Source: Desulfobulbus sp.
GTDB lineage: Bacteria; Desulfobacterota; Desulfobulbia; Desulfobulbales; Desulfobulbaceae
Length of the DNA: 5,060 nucleotides
Reading direction: 5' to 3'
Assembly (NCBI GenBank): GCA_030602145.1
Contig: JAUWAH010000229.1
Span: 1-5,060, forward strand
Shown piece by piece: positions 1 through 5,060 of the stretch (position 1 is its first letter; every line of letters begins with the position of its first letter). A program made the position numbers and the translations under genes. Under the pieces are notes generated by a model. It worked only from the letters and a program-made list of their open reading frames with translations, searched no databases and was not told the origin of the DNA.

Positions 1-60
1 GATTGCGAAGTTGGCAGGTCATGGTAAGGTACATTGGCAAGCAGGATGGCCGTCCCCGTG

Positions 61-98
61 AACAGGTTGCGGAGAGAAACGGCCTGTTACTCGTAACA
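61..98. repeat. Small overlapping inverted repeats upstream of era
   Basis: Bases 85-98 form a perfect palindrome, TGTTAC-TC-GTAACA (6-base arms, 2-base centre). The left arm can also pair elsewhere: AACAGG at 61-66 is the reverse complement of CCTGTT at 83-88, so two mutually exclusive hairpins are possible. A T-rich run (101-109) follows the palindrome. It could be an operator-like site, a weak terminator of an upstream transcript, or chance. The stem is short and AT-rich, which argues against a strong terminator. No gene is evident in 1-206: the plus-strand frames 1 and 2 stop at 25-27 and 58-60, and the open third frame resembles no protein I recognise. I found no convincing sigma-70 promoter here. 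Confidence 0.3.
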
Positions 99-206
99 CC
101 TTGTTTTTTCGTTAAGCAGGTTCTGCCCACAAGGGTGTCCACGAGGGTAGCAGGATTCACTCACTTTGTCATTCTTTTCTTGTCCTCTTCACCCGTTGCC
201 GTCCAT

Positions 207-213
207 AAAGGAG
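207..213 (+). promoter_or_regulatory. Ribosome binding site of era
   Basis: AAAGGAG lies 6 bases before the TTG at 220-222. This spacing decides the start of era in favour of TTG 220 over the in-frame TTG at 166, which has no purine-rich element ahead of it and would add 18 residues not expected in Era. Confidence 0.75.
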
Positions 214-219
214 AATCCG

Positions 220-1119
220 TTGTCCAACTCACCCTATCGATCGGGAGTCGTGGCCATCATCGGCCCCCCCAATGCCGGCAAGTCAACCCTGCTCAATCAA
301 CTGCTCCGGCAGAAGATCGCCATCGTCACCCCCAAACCGCAGACGACCCGTAACCGGATCATGGGCATCGTCACCGGGGTCGACTATCAGATGATCCTCC
401 TGGATACACCCGGATTGCACCAGGCCCGGGAGACGATCAACCGGCAGATGGTGCGCATCGCCCTGGAGAGCCTGGCGGAGGCCGATGGTGTGCTTTTTCT
501 GGCCGACTGTGCCGACATGCCGGCCAGCAAGCTCGACAGTCGAGCCGAGGAATATCGAGGGTATCTCGGTCGGGTGACAGCCCCGGTGGTGCTGGCCTTG
601 AACAAGAGGGACAAACTGACCCCGGAGCGCCTCCTGCCGGTGATCGATTGGTATCGCGGTCTCCACCCCTTTGCCGCCATCGTGCCCATTTCGGCGCTGT
701 CCGGGGCGGGGATCGACGATCTGTTGGGCGAACTGGTGAGGTTGTTGCCGGAAGGACCGCAGTACTACCCGGACGACATCCCCACCGACGCCACCGAACG
801 GTTCATCGCCGCTGAGATCATCCGGGAAAAAATTTTCCTGCTCACCCGCGACGAGATTCCTTACTCGACCGCTGTGGTCATCGAGACCTTCGCCGAAGGA
901 GAGCCGGTGGTCATCCAGGCAACGATCCTGGTGGAAAGGGAATCGCAGAAAGGCATTCTGGTGGGACAAAAGGGAAAGATGCTGGCGACCATTCGCCGGA
1001 ATGCCGTCGCCGACATCGAACAGATGCTCGGCAGCCGGGTCCGGCTCCATCTCTGGGTGAAGGTGAGCAGGAACTGGACGGCCAACGCCGGCATCCTGCG
1101 CGAGTTGGGGCTGAGCTAA
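220..1119 (+). CDS. era: GTPase Era (ribosome biogenesis)
   Basis: Era is an essential GTPase that binds the 3' end of 16S rRNA and assists 30S subunit maturation. It acts in the cytoplasm and at the inner membrane. The product is 299 residues from TTG 220, close to the roughly 300 usual for the family. The GTPase motifs appear in order: Walker A GPPNAGKST (about 15-23), the switch I stretch PKPQTTRNRI (38-47), DTPG (62-65), NKRD (128-131) and SAL (158-160). The C-terminal KH domain carries the GQKG loop (249-252), followed by the Era-type DIE and LWVKV segments. The frame ends in TAA at the expected family length. No domain is missing. The gene stands alone on the plus strand in this window and converges on ctpA with a 43-base gap, in which I see no hairpin with a T-run. 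Confidence 0.97.
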   Translation: MSNSPYRSGVVAIIGPPNAGKSTLLNQLLRQKIAIVTPKPQTTRNRIMGIVTGVDYQMILLDTPGLHQARETINRQMVRIALESLAEADGVLFLADCADMPASKLDSRAEEYRGYLGRVTAPVVLALNKRDKLTPERLLPVIDWYRGLHPFAAIVPISALSGAGIDDLLGELVRLLPEGPQYYPDDIPTDATERFIAAEIIREKIFLLTRDEIPYSTAVVIETFAEGEPVVIQATILVERESQKGILVGQKGKMLATIRRNAVADIEQMLGSRVRLHLWVKVSRNWTANAGILRELGLS

Positions 1120-1162
1120 ACGGCTGAAGCTGCGCAGTACGGGACCGGTGATGGCGCCCCTC

Positions 1163-2503
1163 CTACCTTGATCGCCGCTGACCGGGCCCCTGGCTGAGGC
1201 TCTTGAGGGTGATGAAGGCGGTGCGTAACTGGTTGTCCTTTTCCAGCCGCTTGGTTATCTGGCGGATATCTTCAACTTTCTGAAAACCCTCTTCCTGGTT
1301 GTCCCGCTCTCCCGGTTCGCTGCCCCCCTCGGGTTGCTTGGCGCCGGTCGTCTCGTTTTCAAAATGCCCGGGAAGATCCTTTTCCCTCACCGTCTGGCCG
1401 TTACGCGGCCTTTCGCCGGCCTCGTTGACAGTTGTCAGTGGCACCACCATGTCGGGCTTGATGCCGGTGGCCTGAATCGAGTCGCCACTGGGTGTATAGT
1501 ACTTAGCAGTGGTCAGGCGGAGACCGGCACCTTCGGGCAGGGGAAGAATGGTCTGCACCGACCCCTTGCCGAAGGTGGTTGTACCGAGAATGATCGCCCG
1601 CTTGTGGTCCTGCAGAGCGCCGGCGACGATTTCCGAGCCGCTGGCCGAGCCGCCGTTGACGACGACCACCATGGGAAAGTCGGTGTAGCTCTCGCCGGGA
1701 TGGGCCTCAAACACCAACTGCTCCTCCCGGTTCCGGCCCCTGGTGGAGACGATGACCCCCCGGTCAAGAAAGATATCGGCGACCTTGACCGCCTGATCCA
1801 GCAGTCCTCCCGGGTTGTTGCGCAGATCGAGGACAATACCCAGGATGCGCTGTTTTTTCTTCAGGCTTTTGAGGGTGGTACGGAGATCCCGGGTGGTGGT
1901 GGCCTGGAAGTTGGAGACTCGGATGTAGGCAAAACCCGGTTCAAGTTCCGCATGCCTGACCGAGACCAAGGGGATGGCCTCACGGATCATGGTGAAGTCC
2001 CTGGGTTCCTTCCATTCCGGACGGTGGACGGTGATGGTCACCGGGGTTCCCTTGGCGCCGCGCAGCTTGCGGACTGCCTCCATCAGGGTCATGGTTTTGG
2101 TCAGTTCGCCGTTGATGCGGATGATCTGGTCGCCGGATTTGATTCCCTGCCGGTCGGCCGGCGTGCCTTCGATGGGCGCCACTGCGGTCAGGATGCCGTC
2201 ACGCATCGAGATTTCGATGCCGATGCCGGTGAAGCTGCCCGAGGTTTCCTCCTCCAGATCCTTGAAATCCTCCGGGGTCATGTAGGCGGAGTGGGGGTCG
2301 AGCGAACCGAGCATGCCGTTGATGGCCCCGGAGATCACCTTGCTCGAGTTGATCTCGTCAACGTAGTACTGCTGGATCAGGGTGAGGACGTTGGCAAAGG
2401 TCTCCAGATCCCGGTAGATCTCCCGATCCTGGATCTTGTCGTCGGCAAGAACGGTGGTCAAGGGGCAGCATACTATGAGCAGGAGGAGCAGGAAACGTTT
2501 CAT
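1163..2503 (-). CDS. ctpA: Carboxy-terminal processing protease CtpA (S41 family)
   Basis: This is a periplasmic serine protease of the S41/Prc/CtpA family, which cleaves proteins near their C-termini; known targets of relatives include cell wall hydrolases. From the ATG at 2503 the product is 446 residues. It opens with a Sec signal peptide (Lys-Arg, a Leu-rich core, likely cleavage after VLA at about residue 20). An N-terminal helical segment with LGSLDPHSAY follows, then a PDZ domain (about 89-161, starting GSFTGIGIEI) and the S41 core (about 190-355). The catalytic serine is probably Ser288 in GSASGSE and the lysine Lys313 in FGKGSVQ. Their 25-residue spacing and the Gln four residues after Lys match the family's Ser-Lys dyad. 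The C-terminal tail is charged and of low complexity. The start is uncertain: an ATG four codons upstream (2515) is also possible, and neither has a clear Shine-Dalgarno sequence. MKRF was chosen for its clean signal peptide. The frame stays open upstream to 2641, but that part looks non-coding. The stop is TAG. Confidence 0.95.
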   Translation of the reverse strand: MKRFLLLLLIVCCPLTTVLADDKIQDREIYRDLETFANVLTLIQQYYVDEINSSKVISGAINGMLGSLDPHSAYMTPEDFKDLEEETSGSFTGIGIEISMRDGILTAVAPIEGTPADRQGIKSGDQIIRINGELTKTMTLMEAVRKLRGAKGTPVTITVHRPEWKEPRDFTMIREAIPLVSVRHAELEPGFAYIRVSNFQATTTRDLRTTLKSLKKKQRILGIVLDLRNNPGGLLDQAVKVADIFLDRGVIVSTRGRNREEQLVFEAHPGESYTDFPMVVVVNGGSASGSEIVAGALQDHKRAIILGTTTFGKGSVQTILPLPEGAGLRLTTAKYYTPSGDSIQATGIKPDMVVPLTTVNEAGERPRNGQTVREKDLPGHFENETTGAKQPEGGSEPGERDNQEEGFQKVEDIRQITKRLEKDNQLRTAFITLKSLSQGPGQRRSR

Positions 2504-2538
2504 GGGGTAATGCATAGGGATCGAGGCATAACTGAACA

Positions 2539-2578
2539 CGCCGCGGCAAGCGGGATCGGCGCGGGGAAACCCGCGGCG
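2539..2578. repeat. GC-rich inverted repeat in the leader of ctpA
   Basis: CGCCGCGG (2539-2546) and CCGCGGCG (2571-2578) are perfect 8-base inverted arms around a 24-base spacer. They lie about 35-75 bases before the ctpA start. In a transcript reading into ctpA they could form a strong stem in the 5' leader. No T-run follows, so it is not a normal intrinsic terminator. GC-rich background makes such arms easier by chance. The surrounding gap (2504-2687) has no gene I can support. A weak -10-like TACAAG occurs on the minus strand, but without a good -35, so I do not call a promoter. Confidence 0.35.
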
Positions 2579-2662
2579 GACGGCTACGTGTCGGAAACCT
2601 TGTAAAAATGACACCGTAACGGGAAACGCGGAACGCGGCAACGGTTATTGTGGTTCTTGTGG

Positions 2663-2693
2663 AAAAACAACGGTGGCCAAGAATCGGTCACCG
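2663..2693 (-). terminator. Probable intrinsic terminator after the ftsEX-envC-like operon
   Basis: Read on the minus strand, CGGTGACC (2693-2686) can pair with GGCCACCG (2678-2671): seven of eight positions match with one A-C mismatch, around a 7-base loop. TTGTTTTT follows directly (2670-2663). The left arm contains the TGA stop (2690-2688) of the envC-like gene. The plus-strand reading has no T-run, so the signal points in the minus direction. It would separate ctpA from the upstream operon, implying a promoter of its own for ctpA. The short imperfect stem limits confidence. Confidence 0.5.
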
Positions 2694-3848
2694 GTCGGCC
2701 AGGGTGTTGGGCCGGATCCAGTTGAGGGGATTTTCAGGCTGGGCGTCGCGGCGCACCTCGAAATAGAATCCCTGACCAAAAGGCGTGTCGCCGGTACCCG
2801 CGATGCCGATGATCTGTCCCTGCCTGACCGGATCGCCCTCCAGGACCTCGATCTCGTCAAGCCGGGCACTGATCGTATAATATTGCTGGTCGTGTTCGAT
2901 GATGACCATCTTACCGTAGCCGCTCATGTGGCCGGCGAAAATGACGAGGCCGCCGTACACGGCGAAGACCTCGGCCCGATCCGGGGGCAGGATGGTGATG
3001 CCGTTGGCGAAGGTGGTCTCCTCTTCGTTGGCGCCGGGTTCGTTGAAGCGGCGAATGATCTTTCCCCAGACCGGCGGCGGAAGTTTCTTCTTCTGGGCAA
3101 GGAAGCCAACCGGTTTGCGCTCGCGTTTGCCGTCGTCTTTGGTCAGGGTCGCCATCAACTCGCTTTCGGCCCGGCGCATCTCCTTGAGTGCCTGCGCAAA
3201 CAACCCTTTCTCGGTTTGGATGCGCTTGAGGACCCTGTATTTTTCCTCGGCAGCTTGCTGAAGCAGCCGGCTTTCGGCGTCGGCGTCCGCCAGGAAATGT
3301 TCCTGAACGGTTTTTTCCAGTTCGCGGGCCTGCTTGGCCCGGTTGATGGCGATAACGCTGGTCCGGTACTCGGTGAAGAGTTCCTGGTCATAGGTGACCA
3401 GCGACTGGAAACTGTCCGCAGCCACCATCAGGTCCGGGAGGTTGCTGGTGGAAAAGACAGTGTTGAGAAGTCCGGTTTTGCCAAGCAGGTAAAAAGAGCG
3501 AAGCCGTTTGACCAGATGGCGGCGCAGATCCTCGGTTTTATGGGTGACAACGGCCAATTCCCGCTCCTTGGCCTCGAGCACCTGTTCCTGTTCCCGAAGG
3601 CGGGTTTGCAGGGCTTCGATCTTGGCGCGCTGCTGCCCGATTTTGTTCTCATTAGCCGCCAGTTAGTCCAGCAGCGAAAGTTCTTCTTCCTGGCTCTGTT
3701 CTAGCTTTTACCGATGGCTGGAGATTTCCTGTCGGAGCTTGCCGATGGTGATCACCTGCATGGAAGCGCTCTCCTCCTGCTCGGCGGCGGCGGGGAGCGG
3801 GATCAGCAGACTGGCGAGGAGGCAGCAGACAAAGAGGCGGCGAGGCAT
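2688..3848 (-). pseudogene. EnvC-like murein hydrolase activator, interrupted by two in-frame TAA codons
   Basis: The continuous frame of 386 codons begins at ATG 3848 with a signal peptide (MPRRLF, a hydrophobic core, cleavage near PAAA at about 22). A long coiled coil follows, then a C-terminal LytM/M23 domain (about codons 259-379). The LytM fold is well kept but its metal and catalytic residues are gone: the HxxxD site reads ANGIT, the usual YAHL reads SARL, and HLHF reads GFYF. This is the pattern of non-enzymatic EnvC-type activators, which bind FtsX and switch on septal amidases. It starts 10 bases after ftsX, matching that role. Codons 47 (3708-3710) and 62 (3663-3665) are TAA with no frameshift. 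Codons 42, 49, 63, 70, 77, 84 and 91 are Ile/Leu at 7-residue spacing through both stops, so the frame is genuine. As written, translation would give a 46-residue fragment. A restart at GTG 3581 would give 297 residues without a signal peptide. Sequence error is possible. Confidence 0.85.
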
Positions 3849-3858
3849 GGGTGATGGC

Positions 3859-4746
3859 TCACAGATGCAAAAAACGCCTGATCGCCGAGAAACTGCCGGC
3901 GGTGCAGAGCAGGGCTGCCATGGCGACGATGGCAAGGATGATGGGCCAGTCGAAAAAGGTGAAGGGAAGCAGGGTGACGCTGGTCGGGCCGGCGAACTGC
4001 AGCGAGATCCAGTTGAAGAGCAGCAGCAGCGCCCCGATGCCGCAGCCGGCACCGAGCACCCCCTGGAACATGCCTTCAAGCAGGAAGGGCAGACGAATGT
4101 AGTTGTTGGTGGCCCCGATCAGGCGGAGCAGTTCCAATTCCTGCTGGCGGGCAAACAGTGTCAGGCGGATGGTGTGCGCCACCATGAAGGTCGTGGTCAT
4201 GATCAAAAGAAAACCGGAAAGCAGAATAATGACCTGCATCAGTTGGATGAAGGCGTAAAAGCGCTCGATCCACTCCTTGCCGTACTGGACCTTGATCACC
4301 CCGGGCAGGGTCTGGAGGTAGTCGGAAAAGCGCTTGACCCGTGACAGACTGTCCAGGGATCGGACCGGATAGATCTCGATCGAGGGAGGAAGAAAGTCGG
4401 TGGGCACGCCGGTGAGTACGTCGGTGTTTTCGCCGAGCATCTGTTCGAACCGTTTGTAGGCCTGCTCCCGGCTGACGAACTCGATGCGCTCGATCTCATC
4501 GAACTTGAGAATCCTGCGCCGGTATTCCTCCTGAAGAGGAAGCGCCGGCTCCTCGTCGAGGTAGGCGACCAACCGTAGGTCGTCGTCGAGTTCCTCGCCG
4601 ATGTGGAGGGCATTGGTGTAGATCAGATAAAAAAAGGAAAAAATGAGCACCGACAGCGACACGGTGAACAGTGTCATGCACTGGGATTTCCAGGTCAGCA
4701 TCATATTGCGGCCGGTATGACGGAGAACGACGGCGAGAAATCTCAT
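3859..4746 (-). CDS. ftsX: Cell division protein FtsX (ABC transporter-like permease)
   Basis: FtsX is the inner-membrane partner of the FtsE ATPase. The pair works at the division site and passes ATP-driven conformational change to a periplasmic hydrolase or activator. The product is 295 residues, a normal length. The expected four membrane segments are visible at about 24-44, 166-190, 220-245 and 264-286. A periplasmic domain (about 45-163) lies between the first two and is the part known to contact EnvC-type partners. The cytoplasmic stretch RQQELELLRLIGAT followed by YIRLPFLLEG (about 200-225) is the typical FtsX-family signature. The ATG overlaps the ftsE stop by 4 bases (ATGA) and has a strong ribosome binding site. 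The stop TGA is 10 bases before the envC-like start. Confidence 0.96.
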   Translation of the reverse strand: MRFLAVVLRHTGRNMMLTWKSQCMTLFTVSLSVLIFSFFYLIYTNALHIGEELDDDLRLVAYLDEEPALPLQEEYRRRILKFDEIERIEFVSREQAYKRFEQMLGENTDVLTGVPTDFLPPSIEIYPVRSLDSLSRVKRFSDYLQTLPGVIKVQYGKEWIERFYAFIQLMQVIILLSGFLLIMTTTFMVAHTIRLTLFARQQELELLRLIGATNNYIRLPFLLEGMFQGVLGAGCGIGALLLLFNWISLQFAGPTSVTLLPFTFFDWPIILAIVAMAALLCTAGSFSAIRRFLHL

Positions 4747-5060
4747 TGATCCGCCTCCTGCCCCGTGATTGGCGCAGCCACTTCCCGCTCGGATTCCTCG
4801 GCCGTGTCGGCCCGCTGGGATTGTATCCGGCCGAAGCGGAGTTCAATGACCCGATGGGGGGTCTGCTCGAACAGCGAGCGATCATGGGTGGCGATCAGCA
4901 GGGTCGTTCCCTTGCGGTGAAGCTGGTGGAACAGTTCCATAACCCGGGCGGTTGTTTCGGCGTCGAGATTGCCGGTCGGCTCATCGGCCAGGACAATCTC
5001 CGGACTGTTGGCCACGGCGCGGGCGATGGCGACCCGTTGTTGTTCGCCGCGCGACAGTTC
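4743..5060 (-). CDS. ftsE: Cell division ATP-binding protein FtsE, 3' part only
   Basis: Only the last 105 codons are inside the window; a usual FtsE has about 220-230 residues, so the Walker A half lies beyond base 5060. Visible parts of the ABC ATPase, in order, are the signature region [15 protein letters not shown] at the very start, Walker B with its glutamate (IVLADEP), the D-loop GNLD, and the switch histidine in ATHD. The tail after the last beta strand is rich in Glu, Arg and Ala. The signature reads LSRGE, with Arg where LSGGE is usual. Assignment as FtsE rather than another small ABC ATPase (MacB or LolD type) rests on the ATGA overlap with ftsX. FtsE powers FtsX at the septum using ATP. 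Confidence 0.93.
   Translation of the reverse strand, partial: ELSRGEQQRVAIARAVANSPEIVLADEPTGNLDAETTARVMELFHQLHRKGTTLLIATHDRSLFEQTPHRVIELRFGRIQSQRADTAEESEREVAAPITGQEADQ
4754..4759 (-). promoter_or_regulatory. Strong ribosome binding site of ftsX inside ftsE
   Basis: The minus strand reads AGGAGG, then 7 bases, then the ftsX ATG at 4746. It lies within the last codons of ftsE. Together with the ATGA stop-start overlap it fixes the ftsX start and suggests coupled translation of FtsE and FtsX in near-equal amounts. Confidence 0.8.

Noticed and set aside
166..219. Upstream TTG start for era adding 18 residues
   Set aside because: There is no ribosome binding site before 166, whereas TTG 220 has AAAGGAG at ideal spacing and gives the normal Era length.
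264..270. Run of seven C bases in the Walker A region of era as a phase-variable tract
   Set aside because: It simply encodes Gly-Pro-Pro of the GTPase motif in an essential gene, and the frame is intact.
3..353. Plus-strand open frame (116 codons) at the left edge running into era
   Set aside because: It overlaps the start of era in another frame, including the Walker A region. The predicted protein looks random and resembles nothing I know.
1156..1161. AGGAGG-like sequence on the minus strand just past the ctpA stop, possible ribosome binding site for another gene
   Set aside because: No start codon follows at usable distance, and the region runs straight into the 3' end of era on the opposite strand.
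1120..1162. Possible shared terminator between era and ctpA
   Set aside because: There are small palindromes (CTGCGCAG at 1130-1137 and ACCGGT at 1144-1149) but no longer stem and no T-run on either strand.
1334..2605. Long plus-strand open frame (423 codons) opposite ctpA
   Set aside because: It mirrors ctpA, which has a full set of S41 motifs. The frame is rich in Gly, Asp, Val and His, shows no recognisable domain, and is open because GC-rich codons rarely give stops on the opposite strand.
3428..3652. Minus-strand frame of 74 codons starting just after the second TAA, as a possible frameshifted continuation of the envC-like gene
   Set aside because: It is rich in Arg, Ser and Pro and lacks coiled-coil character. 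The original frame keeps the heptad pattern, so no frameshift is needed.
2673..3704. Long plus-strand open frame (343 codons) opposite the envC-like gene
   Set aside because: It is antisense to a frame with a clear coiled coil and LytM domain. The translation has no recognisable motif and no ribosome binding site that I could identify.

Overview
The window looks like a chromosomal housekeeping segment from a GC-rich Gram-negative bacterium. The gene set and order (ftsE-ftsX-envC-like-ctpA on the minus strand) and the protein style suggest a Desulfobacterota/'Deltaproteobacteria' relative, for example Desulfobulbales or Desulfuromonadales. That placement is an inference from gene content, not a database result. 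There is no sign of mobile elements, CRISPR, rRNA or tRNA.

Layout, left to right. Bases 1-206 hold no convincing gene; they contain a small perfect palindrome and form the upstream region of era. The plus-strand gene era (220-1119) encodes a complete Era GTPase that starts at TTG behind a good ribosome binding site. It converges tail to tail, across only 43 bases, with ctpA (1163-2503, minus), an exported S41 carboxy-terminal processing protease. Upstream of ctpA is a 184-base gap holding a probable intrinsic terminator for the preceding genes and a GC-rich inverted repeat. Then come an EnvC-like murein hydrolase activator gene (2688-3848, minus), ftsX (3859-4746, minus) and the 3' half of ftsE (4743-5060, minus, cut by the window end).

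ftsE and ftsX overlap by 4 bases (ATGA), and the envC-like gene starts 10 bases after ftsX, so the three form one operon. In the known FtsEX-EnvC system, the FtsE ATPase drives FtsX in the inner membrane, and FtsX transmits this through its periplasmic loop to EnvC. EnvC has a LytM domain without catalytic metal ligands and switches on septal amidases. CtpA next door is a periplasmic protease of a family often linked to turnover of cell wall hydrolases, so the minus-strand cluster reads as a cell wall splitting and remodelling module.

The most unusual feature is in the envC-like gene. One continuous reading frame runs from a good signal peptide to a well-preserved LytM domain, but two in-frame TAA codons (3708-3710 and 3663-3665) interrupt the N-terminal coiled coil. 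There is no frameshift, and the heptad register carries straight through both stops. This is a very recent double-nonsense pseudogene, a sequencing or assembly error, or, much less likely, a recoding event. TAA clearly acts as a stop at the end of era in the same window.
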